Shown here piece by piece: positions 27,664 through 36,368 of a stretch of DNA of 64,000 bases. The stretch's first letter is position 1; the number at the start of each line of letters is the position of its first letter. Source of the stretch: JAJEFO01 sp965209045 (GTDB lineage: Bacteria; Pseudomonadota; Alphaproteobacteria; Rhodobacterales; Rhodobacteraceae); the NCBI GenBank assembly GCA_965209045.1, contig CBDBPW010000003.1, forward strand, positions 1,798,001 through 1,862,000. Direction: 5' to 3'. The notes under the pieces are model-generated. The model did no database searches. It saw nothing but the letters and a program-made list of their open reading frames with translations, and was not told where the DNA came from. The position numbers were made by a program, and so were the translations under genes.

Positions 27664-28236
27664 TCATCGCACCAGGAAGAGCGAGATTTGCGGGAATGCC
27701 ACGAGGATCGCGAGGATCATTGCCTGCAGCAGTATGAACGGCCCGAACGAGCGATAGATCGTCACCAGGTCAATTTCGGGTGGAGCCACGCTCTTTAGGT
27801 AGAAGGCGGCCGACCCAAAGGGCGGCGTCAGAAACGCAATCTGCATGTTCACGCTGAACAGGATCCCGAACCAGATCGGATCATAGCCCAGTTGCTTCAC
27901 GATCGGCATGAAGACCGGCATGGTCAACAGCACGATGCCGATCCAGTACATGAACATCCCCAGTATGAAGAAGATGCACATCATCATGAGGATGATCACG
28001 ATTGGCGCGACATCCATGCCTACGATTGCATTGGCAACAAAGCGGTTTCCGCCCGACAGGCTGAAAGCCCCGGCAAGAACGGTCGCGCCAAACGCAACCC
28101 AAAGGATCGTGCCGACCGAGCGGAACGTCTGCTCCAGGCCTTCGAGCACCATGACCGTGCTCAGTTCGTTCCGCACCCAGATCAGCAGCAGGGAAGCCAC
28201 GACACCCATTGCGGCCGCTTCACCGAATGCAGTCAC
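27664..28236 (-). pseudogene. TRAP transporter large permease (DctM) 3' fragment
   Basis: About 190 codons of the C-terminal part of a DctM permease, starting at EAAAMGVVASLLLIW and containing GTILWVAFGATVLAGAFSL, MFMYWIGIVLLTMPVFMPI, GYDPIWFGILFSVNMQIA and LTPPFGSAAFYLKSVAP. The family has about 430 residues, so the N-terminal 240 are gone. Upstream of about 28240 the frame stays open but is unrelated sequence. No dctP or dctQ gene is present. This was probably the importer for the quiC operon, and its loss would strand that pathway. Confidence 0.85.
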
Positions 28237-28405
28237 GTGCAAAGCCCGATGCTGTTGACTGTAGCCGGAGCGGTCGCCAAATGTTTCACGATCGAATTCG
28301 GCAGATTGGCGATTCGCCATGCGGTTGCGAAGTCCGTCGACCGCCGCCAAATCGATCGTCGGGAACGGCCGCGACCTTGCAGGTCGCCCAAACAGGAAGA
28401 AAACC

Positions 28406-29548
28406 GTGAATTGGTCACCGGAAAGGACGCAGGTAAACAGTTGGAACGAATGGGATCCGCTCAAGCACGTCATAGTCGGATACGCAACGGATTGTCATAT
28501 TCCGCCGCCGGAACCGGCCCTCGAAGCCAAGGTCCCAGAGGACTCCGACATGAGGGGGCAGTGGGGAAAACGACCCCAAGACATGATCGACCGTGGCAAC
28601 GAACTGCTTGATGCGTTCGCAGAAATGCTGCGCGGTCGCGGTATCAGGGTTGACCGCCCGACTCCGATAGACTTTTCCCAACCTGTCGTCACTCCGGACT
28701 TCGAAACCGGCAGTGGGTTCGGATGCATGCCACCCCGCGATGTCCTGCTGACGGTCGGGAATGAAATCCTGGAAGCGACGATGTCCTATCGTTGCCGCTG
28801 GTTCGAATACCTGTGCTACCGTCCCTTGTTGACGAGGTACTGGGAGGAGGACCGAAACTTCCGGCACGAGGCTGCGCCAAAACCGCGGCTGGCCGACAGC
28901 GATTATCGCCCCGACTACCTTTCCGGAAACATCAGCATTGAAACCCGGCTGGAGTGGACCGCAGAAAAGTACTTCGTGACGACGGAGGAGGAACCGCTGT
29001 TCGATGCCGCAGATGTCTTGCGATTCGGAAGGGACCTCGTTGTTCAGCACGGGTTTACGACCAACCTGAAGGGAATCGAATGGATTCGGCGCCACTTTCC
29101 GGAACACAGGGTGCATGCGACCAATTTTCCTGGAGACCCGTACCCGATCCATATCGATGCGACCTTCACGCCAATCAGGCCAGGCCTCATCCTGAACAAT
29201 CCCGAACGCCGTTTGCCGGATGATCAGAAAGCACTGTTCACGAGGAATGACTGGGAAATCGTCGATGCTGCCCGCCCCGCTCACAATTCGCCTCCGCCGC
29301 TATGCTATTCGTCGACATGGCTGTCGATGAATGTCCTCGTGCTTGATCCCAAGACCGTTTGCGTGGAGAAGTCGGAGGTCCATCAGGCGGAGCAACTCGA
29401 CCGTCTCGGAATGGAAGTTATCGAAGTGGATCTTCGTGACGCGTATGCGTTCGGAGGAGGTTTGCACTGCTGTACGGCAGACGTATACCGGGAAGGCGGA
29501 ATCGAGGACTATTTTCCCGTCCAGCCTGATTCCGCCGGGGCCATGTAA
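28406..29548 (+). CDS. Glycine/arginine amidinotransferase family protein
   Basis: 380 residues from a GTG at 28406 preceded by AGGAAG six bases upstream; in-frame upstream starts add unrelated sequence. It aligns along its length with vertebrate L-arginine:glycine amidinotransferase: YNEWDPL-like SWNEWDPLKHVIVG, TPDFETGSGFGCMPPRD, VGNEILEA, and the catalytic triad D200 (EPLFDAADVLRFGRD), H249 (YPIHIDATF) and C355 (GGGLHCCTADV). It should transfer the amidino group of arginine to an amine acceptor (glycine in the animal enzyme). A homocysteine-methyltransferase-like gene follows, so a guanidino or methylated compound pathway is possible. The acceptor is unknown. Confidence 0.9.
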   Translation: MNWSPERTQVNSWNEWDPLKHVIVGYATDCHIPPPEPALEAKVPEDSDMRGQWGKRPQDMIDRGNELLDAFAEMLRGRGIRVDRPTPIDFSQPVVTPDFETGSGFGCMPPRDVLLTVGNEILEATMSYRCRWFEYLCYRPLLTRYWEEDRNFRHEAAPKPRLADSDYRPDYLSGNISIETRLEWTAEKYFVTTEEEPLFDAADVLRFGRDLVVQHGFTTNLKGIEWIRRHFPEHRVHATNFPGDPYPIHIDATFTPIRPGLILNNPERRLPDDQKALFTRNDWEIVDAARPAHNSPPPLCYSSTWLSMNVLVLDPKTVCVEKSEVHQAEQLDRLGMEVIEVDLRDAYAFGGGLHCCTADVYREGGIEDYFPVQPDSAGAM

Positions 29549-29741
29549 CCGCGGTTGCGAGCGTTGCGCAGCGCGCCGGGCTTGCGCTTGAGCACTGGCA
29601 CGTGTGGCCGGGGGCCCGGGGGACTTGAAGACGGTCAGAAAACTGGTCAGATGCCGACAAGCGAGAATTCTCGCAGGACTCATCGATCCACGAATCCACG
29701 CCACTCCGACCCCGCGGCGGGCAGCCGACGAAGGAACGCCA

Positions 29742-30629
29742 ATGAACCGCTACGAACGATTGATGAAGCGCATAGATGAGGGCGAACGGATCCTCATTGA
29801 CGGCGCAACCGGTACGGAAATCGAGAGACGCGGCGTTCCCCAACTGGACAATGCCTGGAACGGCGGCGGCGCGTTGAGCCATCCGGACGTCCTTCGCACG
29901 GTTCATGAGGACTACATTCGGGAAGGCGCAGAAATCGTCATTTCAAACACGTTCGCCACGCATCGGCATGTGCTGGTTGACGCAAGGGTCGAAGACAAGT
30001 TTGAGCAATTGAACCGCCGAAGTGTCGAGCTGGCCAGGGAGGCGCGAGATCGCATGGCGGCTCCGGACGTCCTGGTGTCCGGCGGCATTTCGTACTGGTC
30101 CTTTACGGAAAATTGGCCAGAACCTAAAGAGCTGCGCGGCAGCACCGAAGAGCAGGCAGCGGTCATGGCCGAGGCAGGCGCAGACCAGCTGATGCTGGAA
30201 ATGATGGTGGACATCGACAGCATGCTGGTCGTGCACGAGGCGGCCCGGACAAGCGGATTGCCGGTATGGGTCGGACTGTCCTGCGAGCGGGCTCCCTCCG
30301 GTGCCATGACGCTCTTGCGAGGCGGCGAATTGGCCGATGCCCTCGACGCTCTTGCCGGACGTGAGGTTCCGCTCGTGAACATCATGCACACGGAGGTGGA
30401 AGACATCGACGCCTGCCTTGACGTCGTTCAAGAGCGTTGGCCGGGACCGGTCGGGGTCTATGCGCATTCGGCACGATGGAACGGCCACGTCTGCATCTTC
30501 GATGACACCATTCTGCCGGAATCCTACGCGAACCATGCGCAATCCTGGCTAGGACGAGGCGTGCAGGTCGTCGGCGGCTGTTGCGGCATGGGCGTCGACC
30601 ACATCAAGACCCTTCGCGCAATTCTGTAG
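29742..30629 (+). CDS. Homocysteine S-methyltransferase family protein
   Basis: 295 residues from an ATG with AAGGA upstream. The barrel begins RILIDGATGTEIERRG, continues EGAEIVISNTFATHRHVL and LEMMVDIDSMLVV, and ends with the zinc-ligand pair VQVVGGCCGMG. In betaine- and methionine-type enzymes a third zinc Cys lies in the middle of the protein (GVNC-type motif); here the matching place reads VNIMHTEVEDID, with Met-His and no Cys. It may bind zinc differently or have another methyl acceptor. The gene is about 190 bases after the amidinotransferase gene on the same strand. Confidence 0.8.
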   Translation: MNRYERLMKRIDEGERILIDGATGTEIERRGVPQLDNAWNGGGALSHPDVLRTVHEDYIREGAEIVISNTFATHRHVLVDARVEDKFEQLNRRSVELAREARDRMAAPDVLVSGGISYWSFTENWPEPKELRGSTEEQAAVMAEAGADQLMLEMMVDIDSMLVVHEAARTSGLPVWVGLSCERAPSGAMTLLRGGELADALDALAGREVPLVNIMHTEVEDIDACLDVVQERWPGPVGVYAHSARWNGHVCIFDDTILPESYANHAQSWLGRGVQVVGGCCGMGVDHIKTLRAIL

Positions 30630-30922
30630 ATTGGATCTGGTGCTCGTGCAGGATGTCTTGATGCCCATGCCAGCCGTGGTCTCCGACCCCCCGGAACGGG
30701 AATTGCCGAGGCATTCAGGTTCACGGCCCCGGCAACGGGCCGGAGAGGTCAAGCAGCTGCGCGGTGCTCGCATTGTGCATCTTGTGCCACCCGGCGAAGC
30801 AAGCATGGCGGCCCGAAACGGTGAGCATGGCTTGTCCAGGTCGGACTCGAGCAGGCCGCGCATTTGAACTCGATTGACAAGGCTGCTTTCGGCGATTCGC
30901 CGATTGGTCACAGGGACGAGCA

Positions 30923-32299
30923 ATGAGTGCATCAGGAAACAACTGGTTCGGCGAACAAATCTCCGAGGCATTGAGGCAGAACGGGACGATGCCCGCCAGC
31001 GTCGCGTATGAAGGCGCGTTTCAGTTGTCCTCCGTCGTCGATGTCTCGGGCTTGGCGCTTGCCGCGATGTCGGCTGCCGCGCAACAGCTGGCTGCGCTGG
31101 TTGGCGCCGCAGAAGTCTCCATCGACCGACGCCGAACCGAGCTTTGGTGCGGCATGACGCTGAAGCCGGAAGGATGGGCCTTGCCGGAAGCATGGGACCC
31201 TATTGCCGGAAACTACCGGACCAGGGATGGCTGGATCCGGCTCCATACAAACGTGCCACGGCACCTGTCAGCCGCGCTGCGCGTGCTTGGAGCGGATGCC
31301 GAACGCGACGCCGTGGCCCAAAGGGTCCTGTCGTGGAATCGCCTTGACCTTGAACGGGCCATCGTGGAGGCCGGGGGCGTGGCCGCGGCCATGAACGGGC
31401 TGTCTGATTGGGCAGCACATCCTCAAGGACGGGCTGTGGCCACCGAGCCATTGATCCACTGGCACGAAGGTCCGGGGTCCAAGTCCCGATTGCCGGCATT
31501 CGCAGCGAGTCTTGACGGGCTAAGGGTCCTCGACCTGACGCGGGTCCTGGCAGGGCCGGTCGCAACGCGCTTTCTTGCAGGGTTCGGTGCCAGCGTGCTC
31601 CGGATCGATCCGCCGCACTGGCGGGAGGACGGGCTCGAACCCGAAGTGACGCTTGGCAAGGCCTGCGCAAGTCTCGATCTGAACGAGGCGAACGACCGGG
31701 CGCGCTTCGAATCCCTGTTGTCCGAGGCGCATGTCTTCGTGCACGGCTACCGTCCCGGTGCGCTTGACCGGCTCGGATACTGCGAGAGCCGCCGCCGCGA
31801 GATCAATCCCGACATCATTGACGTGTCGCTGTCGGCATTCGGCTGGACGGGGCCGTGGCGGAAGCGGCGCGGTTTCGACACCGTCGTCCAGGTCAATTCT
31901 GGCCTGGCACAAGAGGGGATGAAGCGCCTTGGCGCGGACAGGCCGGTGCAGTTGCCGATCCAGGCCTTGGATCATGCAACCGGCTACCTGATGGCCGCCG
32001 CCGCACTCTGTGCGTTGCGCCTGCAAAGGGCCGACGGGCGTGCCAGGTCAGCCAGGCTCTCGCTGGCGCGAACGGCTCACCTGCTGATTTCCAATGGCGT
32101 TCGGGATCCGATTGCCCCAACGTCAAGCGAGACTTGCGTCACGGAACTGACGGAGATGACCCATTGGGGGCCGGCGCGCAGAGTCGCTTTTCCAGTTGCA
32201 CTGGATGGGCGCGGCCCCGTCTGGCAACGGCAGGCCGCCCCGATTCGTTCGGCCAAGGCAGATTGGCCAACAGGTGAACGACAGGGCGTGGAGCCCTGA
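30923..32299 (+). CDS. Class III (CaiB/BaiF-like) CoA-transferase family protein, long form
   Basis: 458 residues. The conserved N-terminal strand of the fold appears at mid-protein, LDGLRVLDLTRVLAGPVATRFLAGFGASVLRID, and continues with HGYRPGALDRLGY and IIDVSLSAFGWTGPW. An extra N-terminal block of about 190 residues holds a partial copy (QLAALVGAAEVSIDRR). In standard enzymes a catalytic Asp lies in a VDVSL motif near the end; the equivalent here reads SARLSLARTAHLL, without Asp. It may be a divergent subfamily or inactive as a transferase. It lies 290 bases after the methyltransferase gene, same strand. Confidence 0.78.
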   Translation: MSASGNNWFGEQISEALRQNGTMPASVAYEGAFQLSSVVDVSGLALAAMSAAAQQLAALVGAAEVSIDRRRTELWCGMTLKPEGWALPEAWDPIAGNYRTRDGWIRLHTNVPRHLSAALRVLGADAERDAVAQRVLSWNRLDLERAIVEAGGVAAAMNGLSDWAAHPQGRAVATEPLIHWHEGPGSKSRLPAFAASLDGLRVLDLTRVLAGPVATRFLAGFGASVLRIDPPHWREDGLEPEVTLGKACASLDLNEANDRARFESLLSEAHVFVHGYRPGALDRLGYCESRRREINPDIIDVSLSAFGWTGPWRKRRGFDTVVQVNSGLAQEGMKRLGADRPVQLPIQALDHATGYLMAAAALCALRLQRADGRARSARLSLARTAHLLISNGVRDPIAPTSSETCVTELTEMTHWGPARRVAFPVALDGRGPVWQRQAAPIRSAKADWPTGERQGVEP

Positions 32300-32490
32300 G
32301 CGGAACATGGATCAATGGCCCTTCGGTAGCCGCGAACCGCCCCTGAGATTGACGTCCGATCCGGGGTCGCTGTTTAACTTCCTTACGGCAGATCCTGGTT
32401 CCTGGCGAGAACGCCGCATCCGCTCGGACGCCGCTTGGACGAGCCGGCAGCCCTCGGTCCAGACGCTGACAGGGAGACTCCTGCAGCATG

Positions 32491-33963
32491 TCACGCGCCG
32501 GAGAATTCTGGCGCCCAGTCTTCCCCCCAAGCGTCCTTCCACAGCTGGTCATAGGTCACGTTGGACTTGGCGCTGCCGCCACGCCAAAGATCGAACCTTG
32601 GCTCAGAATGGGTGTCGAAGAACGAAGAAATCCTGTCGCGAAGGCCGTCGGCCATTGCCGCATGCTCCGGGATTTCGATCAGGTTCGTCCGCTCCAGGGG
32701 ATCCGTGACCAGATGGTACAGCTCATCGTTCATTGGATAGGATCCTGCACCCTGGAACCGCATGGCATATAGCCAATTGCGGGTCCGGATGGCTCGCGTT
32801 TCCTCCTGTTCGAAGAAAATTGCATCCGGCGAGTCATGCACTTGACCCCGAAGCGCGGGGCCCAGATCGCGGGCGCTGCTAGGCAGGCTTGGTCGCGCGT
32901 CTGCCGCACCAGCCATCGCTGCCAGCGTCGGAAACAGGTCGATCTGGCTGACAAGTTCATCGCACACCAATCCTTCGGCAACGGGACCTCCTGCCATGAC
33001 CAGGGGGATCTGGTACGAGGGTCTATGGGCGCTCGCCGGAAAACTCGCGGCACCGTGCCCCCAGATTCCGTTGTGGCCGAGCGAAAACCCGTGGTCCGAA
33101 GTGTAGATGACCACCGTATCTCGATCGAGTCCGAGCCGCTCAAGTGCCGCAAGAACGCGCCCTACCCTGTCGTCGATCAAGCTGACCTGGCTGAAGTAGT
33201 TCCGAAGCGACTCAACATTGTTCGGCAGGAGCAACGGTCCCTTGAATTGCTCGCGCAAGCCGCCTTCCAATACGCGCAACCCAAACCGGTCGAGCACCTT
33301 GCTTGAAACGCTCTCGCGCGGGATCGAATGCATGTCCGCATCGTCATAGAGGCCAGCAAACTCGTTGACGGCACGGCCTTGGATCGCCGGCCAATGCCCG
33401 TAGGGCCCGTTATAGGGCACGAACGCGAAGAACGGTTCGTCCTGATCGGCCTGGTGTTCCAGAAACTCAATGGTCTTGTCGGTGAAGAAGTCTACCGTAT
33501 GGCCGGCAAACCTGTATCGCTCGTCCTGATCGATGACCTCGTTGCCGTAGAAGCTGGTCGTGTGGCCGTGTGGAAAGGTGACCCAATGATCAAAGGCCAG
33601 CTGCGGCACGAACGGCACCCCGAGATGGAACTTGCCAATCAATGCAGTTGCATAGCCGGCTTGCTTGACGATTGACGGGATGTTGGTGAATTCCGCGACC
33701 GCGGACCAGTTCTCCGGCCAGCGTTCGATGAGCCTGTCGTCAAGCCAGTTATGGATCCCGTGCTGGCTAGGCATCAATCCGGTCAGGAAGGAAGCGCGGC
33801 AAGGCGAGCACATGGCGTTCACGCAGAATGCGTTTGCGAACCTGGTTCCGCGCTCGGCCAACTGGTCGATATGAGGAGTATTGACCTCATCGTTGCCGTA
33901 GCAGGCCAACAAGTCTGCCGGCTGGTTGTCGGACATGAAAAGAAGGATGTTCGGGCGTGTCAT
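32491..33963 (-). CDS. Sulfatase (formylglycine-dependent, alkaline-phosphatase fold)
   Basis: About 490 residues. The N-terminus RPNILLFMSDNQPADLLACYG carries the metal-binding Asp pair, and the formylglycine site C-x-P-x-R is present as CSPCRASFLTG (Cys 52 counting from the ATG at 33963). IYTSDHGFSLGHNGIWGHG supplies the second metal Asp-His. An in-frame ATG two codons upstream (33969) is also possible; the chosen one has an AAGA at good spacing. There is no signal peptide, so the enzyme looks cytoplasmic. The substrate could be a sulfated sugar or choline sulfate. No maturase gene is next to it. Confidence 0.9.
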   Translation of the reverse strand: MTRPNILLFMSDNQPADLLACYGNDEVNTPHIDQLAERGTRFANAFCVNAMCSPCRASFLTGLMPSQHGIHNWLDDRLIERWPENWSAVAEFTNIPSIVKQAGYATALIGKFHLGVPFVPQLAFDHWVTFPHGHTTSFYGNEVIDQDERYRFAGHTVDFFTDKTIEFLEHQADQDEPFFAFVPYNGPYGHWPAIQGRAVNEFAGLYDDADMHSIPRESVSSKVLDRFGLRVLEGGLREQFKGPLLLPNNVESLRNYFSQVSLIDDRVGRVLAALERLGLDRDTVVIYTSDHGFSLGHNGIWGHGAASFPASAHRPSYQIPLVMAGGPVAEGLVCDELVSQIDLFPTLAAMAGAADARPSLPSSARDLGPALRGQVHDSPDAIFFEQEETRAIRTRNWLYAMRFQGAGSYPMNDELYHLVTDPLERTNLIEIPEHAAMADGLRDRISSFFDTHSEPRFDLWRGGSAKSNVTYDQLWKDAWGEDWAPEFSGA

Positions 33964-34002
33964 GGGCATTCTTGGTTGGATGGACAATCTGCCCCCAAAC
34001 AA

Positions 34003-34469
34003 GTGAAGGAGACAAGCTCAACTTCCCGGTCCACGATGGAACGCCTCACGATCGCTCCTGCTGCGACCCGCACGTCGCATTCGCGAGATGCAGCATACAG
34101 CCTTGCATGAATGAACGGAGCAATTGCTCGTCGCAATCAGGCGGTCACGGCGATCCCGGACGTCAAGCAGTCTGCCACTCCTGCCAACAAAGGGAATTCC
34201 TTTGCGTTCAGAACTCGCAGCTTGCGGCGCTCCATCCGAAAGCGGTTCCAGTCGAGATGTCGGATGAGCGGCCAGTTCCGAACTGATTCGCACCGTCCAA
34301 ATGGATTACGGATCTGAAACATCCCTTGCGGATTCGCCCGACCCCTCTGGCAAAGAACCCGATCCAGAACAGCGTCTTCAGGGCCGGACGCAAAGGACTG
34401 CCCTCGGGCGCCATGCCTTGGCCGCATGCTTTGTCGGCCTGCCCCTGTGGGAATTGTCGCGGCGCATTG
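34003..34469. other. Spacer between sulfatase and yhaV remnant
   Basis: About 470 bases. A short minus-strand frame at 34208-34414 has a hydrophobic stretch (KTLFWIGFFARGVGRI) but no family match I can name and no clear ribosome-binding site. I see nothing else. Confidence 0.35.
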
Positions 34470-34987
34470 TCAAGGCACCCGCTTAAGGGTCATCTTCCCG
34501 GCGCCGGCCGCCAAGGTCCGAAGGCGACGGCTCTTCCTTGTCTGCCAATCCTGCCTTGATGCGGCAATCAACGAGGCCCGGTCGTCGGGCGGATTTTCCC
34601 GTGCCAGCATTTTGGCGAAGACCTTGTACGGATCGGTTCTCCTCCTTGATGAGCGCAACGTGGATTGGTCAATCACCCACGCGAAGGCGATCACCTTGGC
34701 CCTGGCGTCATAGCGGAAGAAAAGTCGAAACCGTCTGCCGATTCCGGCGCGTCGCCAATGGCGGTAGCGTGGACCGGGAGTGTTGCCTTGGCGAAATTCG
34801 TCTCGTGACGGATCCTGCGGGACGATCTGCAGCATCAACCAGCTCAGTGCGTGAAACAGCTTGACGTTCGCATTGGATGCAAACTCCGCGGGATCGCGTC
34901 GGTGCGCGCGCTGCACTGCGTGGTGGAGATTGCGGAGTTGAACGAAGAGGCAATCGTGGAACAGCAGGTCCAGCCGTGGCGTTGCAT
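34470..34987 (-). pseudogene. yhaV: YhaV-type toxin gene with an early one-base frameshift
   Basis: The body of a YhaV ribonuclease toxin is open and well conserved: LLFHDCLFVQLRNL, DEFRQGNTPGPRYRHWRRA, IGRRFRLFFRYDARAKVI and DPYKVFAKMLAREN. The expected start is the ATG at 34987, which overlaps the prlF stop (TGATG), but that frame reads MQRHGWT and then leaves the toxin frame. Relatives read GWTLLFHDC, so one C has been lost from ACCCTG near 34967. Without the shift the toxin lacks a coupled start. The C-terminus also seems extended past the usual end. Confidence 0.8.
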
Positions 34988-35307
34988 CAGATAGCGACTT
35001 CTCGGTCGATGTCCCGGTCCGGCCCCTCGTGACGCCGCGCGCATTCGAGCATGTCCCGTGCCAGATCGTCCGGCATCGCCTGCACATGCCGCCCGGCCTG
35101 GACATCCCCGGCAAGCAGGTCAAGAAACGCGGCGATGGCCGGATCTTCATGCTCGGCGGCGGCGCGGCTGACGACAACTTGTCCATCGTCTTGGAGGTCG
35201 AATGCGACCTTGGAGCCTACATCGACCTTCAATGCCCGGCGGACAGCCTTGGGCAGCGTGATCTGGCCCTTCGCGGTCATTGTCGCGACTTCGTGGATGA
35301 TCGACAT
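34987..35307 (-). CDS. prlF: PrlF/SohA-type antitoxin (AbrB/MazE fold)
   Basis: 106 residues from the ATG at 35307 (AGAAGGA upstream; an ATG at 35316 would be too close to that site). The N-terminal swapped-hairpin DNA-binding motif is typical: HEVATMTAKGQITLPKAVRRALKVD followed by VGSKVAFDLQDDGQVVV. The C-terminal half would cover the toxin. It normally neutralises YhaV and represses the operon. The partner reading frame downstream is disrupted. An inverted repeat at 35339-35356 lies 32 bases upstream. Confidence 0.88.
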   Translation of the reverse strand: MSIIHEVATMTAKGQITLPKAVRRALKVDVGSKVAFDLQDDGQVVVSRAAAEHEDPAIAAFLDLLAGDVQAGRHVQAMPDDLARDMLECARRHEGPDRDIDREVAI

Positions 35308-35338
35308 GATCTGCATTCCTTCTGCGCACTGCGGATTC

Positions 35339-35356
35339 GTAAGGACTTTTCCTTAC
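35339..35356 (-). promoter_or_regulatory. Probable PrlF operator
   Basis: A perfect inverted repeat, GTAAGGA CTTT TCCTTAC, 18 bases long, ends about 32 bases before the antitoxin start. Toxin-antitoxin operons of this class are autorepressed at such sites. No direct evidence beyond symmetry and position. Confidence 0.5.
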
Positions 35357-35465
35357 AATGTCACCGAGACGTGGGCATCCTGTTCGAGGATTCACCGAAA
35401 TGAGTCACGCGACACCATCAGCAACCCTACGATGCCAGCATCGGCGGACAAATGCCAATGCTGCA

Positions 35466-36006
35466 TTATGTCCGGATCGAGAGGTTGACCGTTGCAAGCA
35501 GACAGCCACCGCGCTCCCGGACAGTGAAGAACCCGCCGATCCTGCCAAAGGAATCGTCCGCGTTCAGAACACGCCGCGCGCCGCGCCCCTCCGAATAAGG
35601 CCGATCATTGAAGATCCTGTCGTTCCACGCCTCAGGGTAAAGCGCCTGGCTTGTCAGGTACGCCGTGTTGTCCACATGCACCTTGTAATGCGTGTGGACA
35701 ACACGCTCGCCGTAGAATCCCGGATAGATCGCGTCGAACTCGACAATGCCATCGGCATCAGCAGCCAGCACGCCACGCAGGAATCGGGTCGGAACATCGG
35801 GCTCGCGACGCCGACCCCTCTGCCGTGCCAGGTTCGGACTGTCGGGATTCACGGCATGGCCGGAATAGTTTCCGCGAGCGTCACATTGCCAGACATCCAC
35901 TATGGCACCCGGGACCGGGCACAGGCCTGATCGGTGACGCGCAGCGACAGGGTCATCGGCGTGCCCATGACGCCCTGAGCGATGTTTCGGGCGTTCAGGT
36001 CGATTG
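35466..36006 (-). pseudogene. Intradiol ring-cleavage dioxygenase, frameshifted
   Basis: From about 36006 one frame reads LNARNIAQGVMGTPMTLSLR and VTDQAC and then meets a stop; the adjoining frame continues with CPVPGAIVDVWQCDARGNYSG, FLRGVLAADADGIVEFDAIYPGFYGERVVHTHYKVHVD and TSQALYPEAWNDRI. Together they make the core of a protocatechuate/catechol-type dioxygenase with the iron ligands Tyr (IYPGFY) and the His pair (HTH). The switch is a single missing C in a GCCCC run near 35918. An open frame further upstream (to 36365) includes a possible Tat-like RRVIGIAQ segment. The gene is dead unless this is a sequencing error. Confidence 0.8.
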
Positions 36007-36368
36007 ACGGGCACTGCGTCGAATTCAGGAATGTCGAGACCGAGCCCCACGCATTCGGACTGACTTCGCGCGTGTTGCCGGATCGCGTTGCAGAAACCCT
36101 GCCCTCCCGAGCGGGGCAATCCCTCCAGCGTTTGCAGCATTGCCTGAGCGATGCCGATCACGCGACGCTCCCGGGTCTTCGAGAAGCCACGCGCACCAAG
36201 TGCGGTCATGAACGCGCTCAAGTCGTCACGGTCCGCGTTTCCGGGACCGATGGACTCCGCAACACCGCGAGCGCCGCCGATCCTATGACGCGAGTGTCCG
36301 GCAGGCGGCATGGCGGCGACCGGGTGCCCGTCGCCCGATGGCGCCCGCTCGGACCTTGCCCACACGGT

